Shown: piece by piece, positions 16,043 to 24,542 of the stretch
Position numbering within the stretch: the stretch's first letter is position 1
How the letters are laid out: each line of letters starts with the position of its first letter
DNA from: Micromonospora phytophila
GTDB lineage: Bacteria; Actinomycetota; Actinomycetes; Mycobacteriales; Micromonosporaceae
Direction of reading: 5' to 3'
DNA: 39,586 bases
Assembly: GCF_023656545.1 (NCBI RefSeq)
Contig: NZ_JAMOKF010000018.1
Location: 1 to 39,586 of the forward strand
Notes under the pieces: generated by a model
What the model was told of the DNA's origin: nothing
Seen by the model: only the letters and a program-made list of their open reading frames with translations
The model's database searches: none
Translations under genes and position numbers: made by a program

Positions 16043-17731
16043 TCAGAAGCGGGCGGGTTCGCGGTAGACGCCCCACTCGGCGCGCAGCGCGTCGCAGATC
16101 TCGCCGAGGGTGGCCTCGGCGCGCACGGCGTCGAGCATGGCCGGGATCATGTTCTCGTCGGTGCGGCTGGCCGCGACCATCCGCTCGATTGCCGCCGTGA
16201 CCGCCGTCTCGTCCCGGGCGGCCTTCCGCTTGGCGAGCATCCGGCGCTGCTCCAGCTCCACCTCGTGCGAGATGCGCAGGATCTCCAGGTCCTTGGCGAC
16301 CGTGCCGGTGTGGCAGTTGACCCCGACGATCCGCTTGTCGCCCTTCTCCAGCGCCTGCTGGTAGACGAAGGCCGACTCGGCGATGTGGCCGGTGAACCAG
16401 CCGTCCTCGATGCCGCGCAGGATGCCGGAGGTCATCGGGCCGATCTGGTGCGGGCCCTCGCCGCCGAGCTGCCGGATGCGGGCGAAGATCTCCTCCGCCT
16501 CGGCCTCGATCTTGTCCGTGAGCGCCTCGACGTACCAGGACCCGCCGAGCGGGTCGGCGACGTTGACCACGCCGGTCTCCTCCATCAGCACCTGCTGGGT
16601 ACGCAGGGCGATCTCGGCGGACTCGTCGGTGGGCAGCGCCAGGGTCTCGTCGAGGGCGTTGGTGTGCAGCGAGTTGGTGCCGCCGAGCACGGCGGCGAGC
16701 GCCTCCACCGCCGTCCGCACGACGTTGTTGACCGGCTGCTGCGCGGTCAGCGACACCCCGGCGGTCTGGGTGTGGAACCGCAGCCAGAGAGCCTTCTCGC
16801 TGGTGGCGCCGTAGACGTCGCGCAGCCAGCGGGCCCAGATCCGGCGGGCGGCGCGGAACTTGGCGATCTCCTCGAAGAAGTCGACGTGGGAGTCGAAGAA
16901 GAAGCTCAGCCCGGGGGCGAAGACGTTGACGTCCAGCCCGCGGGAGAGCCCCAGTTCGACGTAGCCGAACCCGTCGGCGAGGGTGTACGCCAGCTCCTGC
17001 GCGGCCGTCGAACCGGCCTCGCGGATGTGGTAGCCGGAGACCGAGAGCGGCTTGTAGCGCGGGATCTCGCGGGCGCAGTACTCCATCAGGTCGCCGATGA
17101 GGCGCAGGTGCGGCTCCGGGTCGAAGAGCCACTCCTTCTGCGCGATGTACTCCTTGAAGATGTCCGTCTGCAGCGTGCCGTCCAGCTTGGACAGGTCGGC
17201 GCCCTGCCGCTCGGCGGCGACGAGGTACATGCAGAAGACCGGCACGGCCGGGCCGGAGATGGTCATCGAGGTGGTGACCCCGGCGAGGTCGATGCCGTCG
17301 AAGAGCGCCGCCATGTCGGTGGCGGTGTCGATCGCGACGCCGCAGTGCCCGACCTCGCCGAGCGCCTGCGGGTCGTCCGAGTCGCGCCCCATCAGGGTGG
17401 GCATGTCGAACGCGACCGAGAGCCCGCCGCCGCCGGCGCCGAGGATCATCTTGTAGCGCTCGTTGGTCTGCTGGGCGTTGCCGAAGCCGGCGAACTGCCG
17501 GATCGTCCAGGTCCGCCCGCGGTAGCCGGTCGGGTACAAACCCCGGGTGTACGGGTACTCGCCCGGCCAGCCGATCCGCTCGAAGCCCGGGTACGCCGTC
17601 CCTTCCGGGGGCCCGTAGACCGGGTCGACGGGCATCCCGGAGAGTGTGGTGAAGTCCGCGTCCCGCTTGCGCGCGGCGTCGTAGCGGGCCTGCCAGCGTG
17701 CCCGTCCGGCGGCGATCTCGTCGGCGTTCAT
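16043..17731 (-). CDS. icmA: Isobutyryl-CoA mutase large subunit
   Basis: This 562-residue subunit uses adenosylcobalamin to interconvert isobutyryl-CoA and n-butyryl-CoA. It is a complete acyl-CoA-mutase barrel without a fused B12 domain, the length of Streptomyces IcmA (566). Two residues separate isobutyryl- from methylmalonyl-CoA mutase: Phe80 and Gln198 in IcmA versus Tyr89 and Arg207. Here WTIRQFAGF gives Phe80 and EYIAQKEW gives Gln198, so isobutyryl specificity is well supported. The ATG at 17731 follows GAGGAGGAG. No small subunit (IcmB) lies beside it. A shared operator-like motif lies 53-68 bp upstream. It belongs to the block with meaB, thiolase, epimerase and ccr, linking valine/butyrate metabolism to the ethylmalonyl-CoA route. 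Confidence 0.9.
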   Translation of the reverse strand: MNADEIAAGRARWQARYDAARKRDADFTTLSGMPVDPVYGPPEGTAYPGFERIGWPGEYPYTRGLYPTGYRGRTWTIRQFAGFGNAQQTNERYKMILGAGGGGLSVAFDMPTLMGRDSDDPQALGEVGHCGVAIDTATDMAALFDGIDLAGVTTSMTISGPAVPVFCMYLVAAERQGADLSKLDGTLQTDIFKEYIAQKEWLFDPEPHLRLIGDLMEYCAREIPRYKPLSVSGYHIREAGSTAAQELAYTLADGFGYVELGLSRGLDVNVFAPGLSFFFDSHVDFFEEIAKFRAARRIWARWLRDVYGATSEKALWLRFHTQTAGVSLTAQQPVNNVVRTAVEALAAVLGGTNSLHTNALDETLALPTDESAEIALRTQQVLMEETGVVNVADPLGGSWYVEALTDKIEAEAEEIFARIRQLGGEGPHQIGPMTSGILRGIEDGWFTGHIAESAFVYQQALEKGDKRIVGVNCHTGTVAKDLEILRISHEVELEQRRMLAKRKAARDETAVTAAIERMVAASRTDENMIPAMLDAVRAEATLGEICDALRAEWGVYREPARF

Positions 17732-17783
17732 CCGCGGAGCTCCTCCTCGAGTCCTCGACTGAAGACCGAGTGTAGAACGGTTG

Positions 17784-17799
17784 CCTGAACGATCGCTAA
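17784..17799 (-). promoter_or_regulatory. Shared acyl-CoA regulon motif, site 1 (icmA)
   Basis: Reads TTAGCGATCGTTCAGG on the minus strand, pointing toward icmA. A TACACT -10-like hexamer follows nine bases later. It is one of four similar 16-mers in this window, all in promoters of acyl-CoA genes. Confidence 0.55.
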
Positions 17800-17840
17800 G
17801 GATGTTCGTACCCACCGGTAACCTGACCAGCCGGTACGCC

Positions 17841-18254
17841 TCAGACCGAGGTCGCCGCCGGGTCGCCGAGGGCCACGTCGTCCACCCGGATGTTGATCTC
17901 GTCGGCCCGCAGCCCGTACGCCTCGACCGCCGCCGTCACCGCGGCCCGGACCCCGTCGGTCACCTGCGGCACCGGGTGCCCGGCCTCGATCACCAGCACC
18001 AGGTTGACCACGGCCGACCCGTCGGTGACGTGGGCCGAGCAGCCCCGGCGGGCGTCGCCGACCTGGTCCAGACCGACCCGGTCGAGCACCGCGTTGAAGA
18101 ACCGCGCGACGTCGCCACCGAGCTCGGCCACCCCGGGCACGGACCGGGCGGCGACCACCGCGATCTTCTCCACCACCTCGTCGGAGACGTGCGTGCGCCC
18201 GCCCGCCACCGCGTCCGGCGTCACCGACAGCTCCTGCGTCGCCTCGTCGCCCAT
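17841..18254 (-). CDS. Asp23/Gls24-family envelope stress protein
   Basis: This 137-residue protein belongs to the Asp23 family, small soluble proteins of Gram-positives linked to envelope stress and often membrane-associated through partners. Visible family features are ISDEVVEKIA-like (VSDEVVEKIAVVAARSVPGV), a central VNLVLVIEAGHPVPQVTDGVRAAV and the terminal VNIRVDDV-like INIRVDDV. There is no TM segment. I chose the ATG at 18254 (MGDEATQ), close behind GGGGAG, over one seven codons upstream that would sit inside the meaB terminator. It lies between meaB and icmA but behind a strong hairpin, so it is probably transcribed on its own. Confidence 0.8.
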   Translation of the reverse strand: MGDEATQELSVTPDAVAGGRTHVSDEVVEKIAVVAARSVPGVAELGGDVARFFNAVLDRVGLDQVGDARRGCSAHVTDGSAVVNLVLVIEAGHPVPQVTDGVRAAVTAAVEAYGLRADEINIRVDDVALGDPAATSV

Positions 18255-18269
18255 GCTCTCCCCAGACCG

Positions 18270-18304
18270 TCGCACCGCCCCACGGTTTCCGTGGAGCGGT
18301 GCGA
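18270..18304 (-). terminator. Terminator of the thiolase-meaB unit
   Basis: A near-perfect stem (9 bp, one C/A mismatch, 6 bp) closes a TTT loop. It lies about 35 bases beyond the meaB stop and 16 bases upstream of the asp23-like start codon. Confidence 0.75.
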
Positions 18305-18338
18305 GCGTACTCGTCGGGGGCGGTCCGTAGTGGACGGG

Positions 18339-19343
18339 TCAGGAGGCGAGCTGCGAGAGCAGCTCGTCGGCCGCCGCGTACGGGTCGAGGGCACCCTCGG
18401 CCACCTTGGCGGCGAGCGTCGGCAGCTCCGTACCGTCGCGCAGCGAGCCGATCCGGGCGCGGAGCACGCCCAGCGCGATCGCCTCGATCTCGGCGGCGGC
18501 CCGCGTCTCCTGCCGGCGGCGCAGCTCGCCGTGCTCGACCAGCCAGCCGCGGTGCTTGTCGATCGCGGCGGCGATGTCGTCGATCCCCTCACCGCGCGAG
18601 GCGACCGACCGCACCACCTGCGGCCGCCACTGCCCGGGGCCGCGCTCGCCGAGGGCGATCATGCCCTGGATGTCGCGCACGGTGGCGTCGGCGCCGTCCC
18701 GGTCGGCCTTGTTGACCACGAAGACGTCGGCGATCTCCAGGATGCCGGCCTTGACCGCCTGGATCGCGTCGCCCATGCCGGGGGCGAGCAGCACCAGCGT
18801 GGTGTCGGCCAGCGAGGCGACCTCCACCTCGGCCTGCCCGACGCCGACGGTCTCCACCAGCACCACGTCGCAGCCGGCGCCCTCCAGCACCCGGACGGCC
18901 TGCGGCGTCGCCGCCGAGAGCCCGCCGAGGTGGCCACGGCTGGACATGGAGCGGATGTAGACGCCGGGGTCGGTGGCGTGGTCCTGCATCCGGACCCGGT
19001 CGCCGAGGATCGCACCACCGGTGAACGGGCTGGACGGGTCGATCGCCAGCACGCCGACCCGGTGGCCCCGGGCGCGCAGCGCCCGGACCAGCTCGTTGGT
19101 GGTGGTCGACTTGCCCACCCCCGGCGAGCCGGTCAGCCCCACGACCTGGGCCTGCCCGGCGTAGGGCGCGAGCGCCGCCGCGATCCGCGGCAGCGTCTCG
19201 TCGCCGGACTCGACCAGGGTGATCAGCCGGGCCACCGCGCGGGGGTCCCCCGCGCGGGCCCGCTCGACCAGCATCGGTACGTCCCGGCTGCGGCGCACCG
19301 GTGCGGTGGCCGTGGCCGGGACGTTCTCGACGACGTCGCTCAC
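18339..19343 (-). CDS. meaB: MeaB-type G-protein chaperone of B12-dependent mutase
   Basis: This 334-residue P-loop GTPase protects and reloads adenosylcobalamin in acyl-CoA mutases. Walker A is GSPGVGKST (72-80); other G-protein motifs are ETVGVGQAEVEV (164-175) and NKAD (211-214). The C-terminal helical arm (RRRQETRAAAEIEAIALGVLR) is the dimerisation extension of the MeaB/ArgK family. The GTG start at 19343 follows AAGGA. It lies 50 bases downstream of the thiolase gene and is probably in the same operon. Its partners are probably IcmA in this window and the MeaA-like protein at the right edge. Confidence 0.93.
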   Translation of the reverse strand: MSDVVENVPATATAPVRRSRDVPMLVERARAGDPRAVARLITLVESGDETLPRIAAALAPYAGQAQVVGLTGSPGVGKSTTTNELVRALRARGHRVGVLAIDPSSPFTGGAILGDRVRMQDHATDPGVYIRSMSSRGHLGGLSAATPQAVRVLEGAGCDVVLVETVGVGQAEVEVASLADTTLVLLAPGMGDAIQAVKAGILEIADVFVVNKADRDGADATVRDIQGMIALGERGPGQWRPQVVRSVASRGEGIDDIAAAIDKHRGWLVEHGELRRRQETRAAAEIEAIALGVLRARIGSLRDGTELPTLAAKVAEGALDPYAAADELLSQLAS

Positions 19344-19393
19344 TGTGCTTCCTTACTGCGGGGCTCGCAGGAGCGGCTCACTCCTCGCGCCCA

Positions 19394-20590
19394 CTACTCG
19401 GTCTCGGCGCCGTTCGGGACGTGGATGATCAGCGCGTCGCCCTGACCGCCGCCGCCGCAGAGCGCGGCCGCGCCGGTGCCGCCACCCCGGCGCTTGAGCT
19501 CCAGCGCGAGGGTGAGCACCAGCCGGGCGCCGGACATGCCGATCGGGTGGCCGAGCGCGATCGCGCCGCCGTTGACGTTGACCTTGTCCGGGCCGACGCC
19601 CAGGTCACGCATGGACTGGATGCCGACCTGGGCGAACGCCTCGTTGATCTCGATCAGGTCGAGGTCCTGCACGCTCAGGCCGCCCTTCTTCAGGGCGTGC
19701 TGGATGGCGTTGGAGGGCTGGGAGTGCAGGGAGTTGTCCGGACCGGCGACGTTGCCGTGCGCGCCGATCTCGGCCAGCCAGGTCAGCCCCAGCTCCTTGG
19801 CCTTGGCCTTGCTCATCACGACCACCGCGGCGGCGCCGTCGGAGATCGGCGAGGAGCTGCCGGCGGTGATGGTGCCGTCCTTGGTGAACGCCGGACGCAG
19901 CTTGGCCAGCGACTCGGCGGTGGTGTCGGGGCGGATGCCCTCGTCCTCGCTGATCACCAGCGGGTCACCCTTGCGCTGCGGGATGACCACGGGGGTGATC
20001 TCGTCGCCGAAGTTGCCGTTCTTCTGCGCGGCGGCGGCCCGCTGGTGGCTGGCCGCGGCGAACTCGTCCTGCTCCTGCCGGGTGATGCCGTGCTTCGTGC
20101 CGAGCCGCTCGGTGGACTCCCCCATCGAGCAGCAGTCCCAGGCGTCGCTGAGCCCGTCCAGCGCCATGTGGTCCTTGACCACCACGTCGCCGTACTTGTA
20201 GCCGCCGCGCTGGCCGAGCAGCAGGTGCGGGGCGTTGGTCATCGACTCCATGCCGCCGGCGACGACGATGTCGAACTCGCCGGCCCGGATCAGCTGGTCG
20301 GCCAGGGCGATCGCGTCCAGCCCGGAGAGGCAGACCTTGTTGATGGTCAGCGCCGGCACGGACATCGGGATGCCCGCCTCGACGGCCGCCTGGCGGGCCG
20401 GGATCTGCCCGGCGCCGGCCTGGAGCACCTGACCCATGATCACGTACTGGACCTGCTCGGGGGCGACGCCGGCGCGCTCCAGCGCCGCCTTGATCGCCAC
20501 TCCGCCGAGCTTGGTCGCGGGGAGGTCCTTGAGGTTGCCCAGCAGGCGCCCCATGGGGGTCCGCGCGCCGCTGATGATCACCGAAGCCAT
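19394..20590 (-). CDS. Acetyl-CoA C-acetyltransferase (thiolase)
   Basis: This 398-residue biosynthetic-type thiolase condenses two acetyl-CoA to acetoacetyl-CoA. The acyl-accepting Cys87 lies in INKVCLSG, the catalytic His in [16 protein letters not shown] and the second Cys in [16 protein letters not shown] is also present. The length is standard for tetrameric thiolases. The ATG at 20590 follows GGAGG by seven bases. It is divergent from the epimerase, with the shared motif between them, and meaB follows. Together with the 3-hydroxyacyl-CoA dehydrogenase at 29.9 kb and Ccr at 21.5 kb it could supply the first steps of the ethylmalonyl-CoA pathway. Ketothiolysis in isoleucine or fatty-acid breakdown is also possible. 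Confidence 0.93.
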   Translation of the reverse strand: MASVIISGARTPMGRLLGNLKDLPATKLGGVAIKAALERAGVAPEQVQYVIMGQVLQAGAGQIPARQAAVEAGIPMSVPALTINKVCLSGLDAIALADQLIRAGEFDIVVAGGMESMTNAPHLLLGQRGGYKYGDVVVKDHMALDGLSDAWDCCSMGESTERLGTKHGITRQEQDEFAAASHQRAAAAQKNGNFGDEITPVVIPQRKGDPLVISEDEGIRPDTTAESLAKLRPAFTKDGTITAGSSSPISDGAAAVVVMSKAKAKELGLTWLAEIGAHGNVAGPDNSLHSQPSNAIQHALKKGGLSVQDLDLIEINEAFAQVGIQSMRDLGVGPDKVNVNGGAIALGHPIGMSGARLVLTLALELKRRGGGTGAAALCGGGGQGDALIIHVPNGAETE

Positions 20591-20624
20591 TGCCTGCCTC
20601 CGAGGGGGTGCCGACCTGTACGCC

Positions 20625-20640
20625 TTAACGATTGTTCGGT
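20625..20640 (+). promoter_or_regulatory. Shared acyl-CoA regulon motif, site 2 (thiolase/epimerase)
   Basis: TTAACGATTGTTCGGT lies in the 62-bp gap between divergent thiolase and epimerase starts. It ends directly before a CAGACT -10-like hexamer of the epimerase. It matches site 1 at 12 of 16 positions. Confidence 0.5.
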
Positions 20641-20652
20641 CAGACTAGCGCC

Positions 20653-21129
20653 ATGGCTGAGAACTCCCCCGTCGAGCCCGCTGCCGACTATGTCACAGAC
20701 ATCGGCCTGCGCCGCATCGACCATGTCGGGGTCGCGGTCGCCGACCTCGACGCCGCGATCGACTTCTACCAGCGCACCTTCGGGATGCGCTGCGTGCACA
20801 CCGAGACCAACATCGAGCAGGGCGTCCGCGAGGCGATGCTGGCCGTCGGCCCGACCACCGAGGGCGGCTGCGTGCAGCTGCTCGCCCCGCTGTCGCCGGA
20901 ATCCACCATCGCGAAGTTCCTGGACCGCAACGGCCCGGGCGTGCAGCAGGTGGCGTACACCGTGACCGACATCGACGTGGCCTGCGCGAAGCTGCGCGAG
21001 CGGGGCGTACGTCTGCTCTACGAGACCCCGAGGCGCGGCACGGCGAACTCCCGGATCAACTTCGTCCACCCGAAGGACGCCGGCGGCGTCCTGGTGGAGC
21101 TGGTCGAGCCGGCCGCCGGCGGCCACTGA
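20653..21129 (+). CDS. mce: Methylmalonyl-CoA epimerase (also acts in ethylmalonyl-CoA route)
   Basis: This 158-residue VOC-fold enzyme interconverts the 2R and 2S epimers of methylmalonyl-CoA and probably ethylmalonyl-CoA. It has paired beta-alpha-beta-beta-beta modules starting at LRRIDHVGVAV. Metal-site residues are His24, Gln75 (CVQLLAP) and Glu149 (LVELVEP). The fourth ligand, usually His in LHHIA, is Gln here (GVQQVAY); as I recall, Streptomyces homologues share this change. The ATG at 20653 has no ribosome site but sits six bases after CAGACT, so the mRNA may be leaderless. Divergent from thiolase. Confidence 0.9.
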   Translation: MAENSPVEPAADYVTDIGLRRIDHVGVAVADLDAAIDFYQRTFGMRCVHTETNIEQGVREAMLAVGPTTEGGCVQLLAPLSPESTIAKFLDRNGPGVQQVAYTVTDIDVACAKLRERGVRLLYETPRRGTANSRINFVHPKDAGGVLVELVEPAAGGH

Positions 21130-21160
21130 CCGGCCTGGTCGGGCGGCCGATCCGCAGGAT

Positions 21161-21206
21161 GCGGCATGTCGCGGGGTCCGGGGCGTCGGAGACCGCGACA
21201 TGCCGC
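21161..21206 (+). terminator. Perfect 14-bp inverted repeat after the epimerase gene
   Basis: GCGGCATGTCGCGG (21161-21174) and its exact complement (21193-21206) flank an 18-base loop. It is 31 bases beyond the epimerase stop and about 250 upstream of ccr. It is probably a terminator; an operator role is possible. The rest of the 328-bp gap holds site 4 and no gene. Confidence 0.55.
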
Positions 21207-21311
21207 CACCCCGTCCCAACCGGCGGGTGCGTCCGGCACTGCGCGGTTTGTCGCTCCCACGGACATCTCCACGCATCGGCCGATGCAGTTTTTCACAGAG
21301 GACTTCCCGGT

Positions 21312-21327
21312 TTAGCTACCGTTCAGT
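21312..21327 (+). promoter_or_regulatory. Shared acyl-CoA regulon motif, site 4 (ccr)
   Basis: TTAGCTACCGTTCAGT lies 131 bp upstream of the ccr start and points toward it. It shares TTAGC and CGTTCAG with the icmA site. Confidence 0.5.
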
Positions 21328-21457
21328 AACGTCCGGGCCCACAGGAGCGCGGCCGGTGCCGGATGTGTCGGATGCCGACATGGCGGACGGTGCGCACCGG
21401 CGCCGACGATGGCAGCACCCAGGCCCGTGCGCGGGTGCGGACGAACGGGAGGTCGAC

Positions 21458-22813
21458 GTGCAGGACATCCTTGAAGCGATCATGGCGGCGGAGGGCTCCG
21501 ACCAGCCGGAGCGGGAACTGGCCGGGCTCGCCGGGCTGGCGGTGCCGGAGTCCTACCGCGGCGTCGTGGTACGCGCCGACGAAACCCGGATGTTCGACGG
21601 GATGGCCACCCGGGACAAGGATCCGCGCAAGGCCCTGCACGTGCAGGAGGTGCCGACGCCGGAGCTCGGGCCCGGCGAGGCGCTGGTCGCGGTGATGGCC
21701 AGCGCGATCAACTACAACACCGTGTGGACCAGCATCTTCGAGCCGCTGCCGACCTTCAAGTTCCTCCAGCGCTACGGCCGGCTCTCCGAGCTGACCAAAC
21801 GGCACGACCTGCCGTACCACGTGGTGGGGTCGGACGCGGCGGGCGTGGTGCTGCGCACCGGGCCCGGGGTGACGAAGTGGAAGGCCGGCGACGAGGTGGT
21901 CGCGCACTGCCTCTCGGTGGAGCTGGAGGACGCGGCCGGGCACGACGACACGATGCTCGACCCGGAGCAGCGGATCTGGGGCTTCGAGACCAACTTCGGC
22001 GGCCTCGCCGAGCTGTGCGTGGTCAAGGCCAACCAGCTGATGCCGAAGCCGCGGCACCTGAGCTGGGAGGAGGCGGCGAGCCCCGGGCTGGTCAACTCGA
22101 CCGCGTACCGGCAGCTCGTCTCGCACCACGGCGCCAACATGAAGCAGGGCGACGTGGTGCTGATCTGGGGCGCCTCCGGCGGCCTGGGTGGCTACGCCAC
22201 CCAGATGGCCCTCAACGGCGGCGCGATCCCGGTCTGCGTGGTCTCCTCGCCGGAGAAGGCGGAGCTGTGCCGGAAGATGGGCGCCGAGCTGGTCATCGAC
22301 CGCACCGCCGAGGGCTTCCGCTTCTGGAAGGACGAGCAGACCCAGGACCAGGACGAGTGGCGCCGCTTCGGCGAGCGCATCCGCGCGCTGACCGGTGGCG
22401 AGGACCCGGACATCGTCTTCGAGCACCCGGGCCGGGAGACCTTCGGCGCCAGCGTCTACGTGGCCAAGAAGGGTGGCACCATCGTCACCTGCGCCTCCAC
22501 CAGCGGCTTCCTGCACCAGTACGACAACCGCTACCTCTGGATGCACCTGAAGCGGATCGTCGGTAGCCACTTCGCGAACTACCGCGAGGCGTGGGAGGCC
22601 AACCGGCTGGTGGCGCTGGGCAAGGTCCACCCGACCGTGTCGAAGACCTACGACCTGGAGCAGACCGGCCAGGCCGCGTACGAGGTGCACCGCAACGCGC
22701 ACCAGGGCAAGGTCGGTGTCCGTTGCCTCGCCCCGTCCGACGGGCTCGGCGTGCGCGACCGTGAGCTGCGCTCCCGGCACGAGGAAGCGATCAACCGGTT
22801 CCGGGGGCACTGA
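21458..22813 (+). CDS. ccr: Crotonyl-CoA carboxylase/reductase
   Basis: This 451-residue zinc-independent MDR enzyme reduces crotonyl-CoA with NADPH and fixes CO2 to give ethylmalonyl-CoA. It is the key step of the ethylmalonyl-CoA pathway and a supplier of polyketide extender units. The four CO2-pocket residues of Kitasatospora Ccr (N81, F170, E171, H365) are all present at a constant +6 offset: Asn87 (NYNTVW), Phe176-Glu177 (WGFETNF) and His371 (GSHFANY). The NADPH loop is WGASGGLGGYA (238-248). The GTG start at 21458 has GGGAGG five bases upstream; the frame stays open further but without ribosome sites. A rho-independent terminator follows. Confidence 0.95.
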   Translation: MQDILEAIMAAEGSDQPERELAGLAGLAVPESYRGVVVRADETRMFDGMATRDKDPRKALHVQEVPTPELGPGEALVAVMASAINYNTVWTSIFEPLPTFKFLQRYGRLSELTKRHDLPYHVVGSDAAGVVLRTGPGVTKWKAGDEVVAHCLSVELEDAAGHDDTMLDPEQRIWGFETNFGGLAELCVVKANQLMPKPRHLSWEEAASPGLVNSTAYRQLVSHHGANMKQGDVVLIWGASGGLGGYATQMALNGGAIPVCVVSSPEKAELCRKMGAELVIDRTAEGFRFWKDEQTQDQDEWRRFGERIRALTGGEDPDIVFEHPGRETFGASVYVAKKGGTIVTCASTSGFLHQYDNRYLWMHLKRIVGSHFANYREAWEANRLVALGKVHPTVSKTYDLEQTGQAAYEVHRNAHQGKVGVRCLAPSDGLGVRDRELRSRHEEAINRFRGH

Positions 22814-22913
22814 CCCGACGGGTGATGCGTCGATGGCCATTGCGGTGAACGGCGATTGCCTTTCCGCGCGGTGTGCCGGGCACCCATTCGAGTGATCCGG
22901 ACCAGGGTGGAAC

Positions 22914-22944
22914 AAAGGGCCGCGGGGTGCTCCCGCGGCCCTTT
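22914..22944 (+). terminator. Rho-independent terminator of ccr
   Basis: A perfect 13-bp stem (AAAGGGCCGCGGG with its complement) closes a five-base loop and ends in a TTTT run. It is the most canonical terminator in the window. Confidence 0.9.
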
Positions 22945-23101
22945 TCCGCGTCACTCTCCGTGGCGTCCGACCTGCCTGGGACCTGCCAAGATCGCCGATT
23001 GGTCCGGTCACCTGGCGCGCCGGAGTTGACCATGTAATGAGGACACGAAAGCTCGGCACCGCTCTTGCGAAGCACCCTGGGGCGTCTGCGAGTATGTCCC
23101 A

Positions 23102-24367
23102 ATGCCCCAGCAGCAGTCCTCCCCTCTTGCGTTCTTCGATAACGCGAACTCCCAGCCCGATTTCACCGTTGGCCTGCGCGGATACAACACTCACCAGGTC
23201 GATGACTTCATCGGTCGGATGACGGCCGCGCTGACCCAGTCCGAGCAGGCCCGTGCCGAGGCCGAGCAGCGGATGAACGACGCCCAGCGTCGGCTCCGCC
23301 AGGCCGAGCAGCGCATGAGCACGCTGGAGCAGAAGCTCACCGAGACCAACAAGCAGCTCGAGGAGAACAGCCGGCCCACGCTCTCCGGCCTGGGCACCCG
23401 GGTCGAGCAGATCCTCCGGCTGGCCGAGGAGCAGGCCAACGACCACCGCAACGAGGCCAAGCGCGAGTCGGAGGGGATCCTCTCCGCCGCCCGCCTCGAG
23501 GCGCGCGAGATCACCGACAAGGCGCGCGCCGAGGCCGCCGCGATGAAGGCCACCGCCGAGCGGGAGGCGGGCACGGTCCGCACCGCCGCCGAGCGGGAGG
23601 CGGCCGAGGTCCGCGTCCAGGCCCGGCGCGAGGCCGACACGCTGCGCGCCGACGCCGAGCGGGAAACCAAGCAGCTGCGCACCGTCACCGCGCACGAGGT
23701 CGCCGAGCTGAAGTCCACCGTCGAGCGCGAGGTCGCCACCCTCCGGGCCACCGCCGAGCGGGAAATCACCCAGCAGCGGGCGAAGGCGGCCCGGGAGGCC
23801 GAGGAGAAGCGGGCCGAGGCGACGAAGCTGCTCACCGACGCCCGGGACAAGCGCGACAAGGACCTCCAGGCCCTGGAGCTCCAGCTCGCCGAGCGCCGGG
23901 AGAAGGCCGAGCGCGAGGAGTCGGAGCGGCACGCCGCGCAGGTCTCGCAGACCCAGAAGCTGGTCGGCGAGGCCGAGCAGCGGGCGCGGGCCGCGCAGGA
24001 GCGGGCCAAGGAGATCGAGCAGCGCGCCGAGGCGCGCCGGGTCGAGTCGGAGCGCACCGCCAACGACACGGTGGACAAGGCCAAGGCGCTGTCCGAGAAG
24101 ACCCTGAACGAGGCGAAGGCCGAAGCGAACCGCCTGCTCACCGAGGCGCGCACCGAGGCCGAGCTGACCACCCAGGCGGCCCGCCGCGAGGTCGAGGACC
24201 TCACCCGGCAGAAGGACGCCGTCACCTCCCAGCTCGGCCAGATGCTCTCCGGCCTCGCCGGCATCGTGCCCGGCGTGCCGGCCGCGGCACCGGCCGCCGC
24301 GGCCAAGCCGGAGGCGAAGAAGGCCGACGGCACGGACGAGCGGGTGGCCGCGGAGTCGACCAGCTGA
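23102..24367 (+). CDS. FilP-like DivIVA-domain coiled-coil protein
   Basis: This 421-residue cytoskeletal-type protein has an N-terminal DivIVA-like segment (about 20-45, DFTVGLRGYNTHQVDDFIGRM) and an almost unbroken coiled coil (45-385) rich in Ala, Glu, Arg and Lys. A short Ala/Pro tail follows. The block LSGLGTRVEQILRLAEEQAND (about 93-113) closely resembles Streptomyces FilP, a filament former at hyphal tips. In Streptomyces, as I recall, filP and scy also lie beside the epimerase and thiolase genes, which supports the assignment. The ATG at 23102 has no ribosome site but follows GAGTAT by six bases, suggesting a leaderless transcript. A hairpin follows the stop. A role in polarity or hyphal stiffness is inferred. 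Confidence 0.8.
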   Translation: MPQQQSSPLAFFDNANSQPDFTVGLRGYNTHQVDDFIGRMTAALTQSEQARAEAEQRMNDAQRRLRQAEQRMSTLEQKLTETNKQLEENSRPTLSGLGTRVEQILRLAEEQANDHRNEAKRESEGILSAARLEAREITDKARAEAAAMKATAEREAGTVRTAAEREAAEVRVQARREADTLRADAERETKQLRTVTAHEVAELKSTVEREVATLRATAEREITQQRAKAAREAEEKRAEATKLLTDARDKRDKDLQALELQLAERREKAEREESERHAAQVSQTQKLVGEAEQRARAAQERAKEIEQRAEARRVESERTANDTVDKAKALSEKTLNEAKAEANRLLTEARTEAELTTQAARREVEDLTRQKDAVTSQLGQMLSGLAGIVPGVPAAAPAAAAKPEAKKADGTDERVAAESTS

Positions 24368-24392
24368 CCGGCCCGATCGGGGCATGATCCTC

Positions 24393-24432
24393 GGCGCGGG
24401 GTGACACCGGGTGACCGGTGCCGCCCCGCGCC
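24393..24432 (+). terminator. Terminator after the FilP-like gene
   Basis: Nested stems: a 9-bp outer arm (GGCGCGGGG and complement) and a 6-bp inner arm (CACCGG/CCGGTG, loop GTGA). It lies 25 bases past the stop. Confidence 0.65.
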
Positions 24433-24542
24433 GTATGCGTTTCCCAGCCGGTGAAATCCCGGCGACCGGCGGCAGTGAAGTACCTCCCATCCGGGGCGTC
24501 CGTATCGCCCCAGCAGCGCCGGATGCGTGTGAGGATGGGGGC

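Noticed and set aside
17732..17815. 28-residue upstream extension of IcmA
   Set aside because: It would begin upstream of the candidate operator and -10 and lacks a ribosome site; the ATG at 17731 has a strong one and gives residue numbers that match IcmA exactly.
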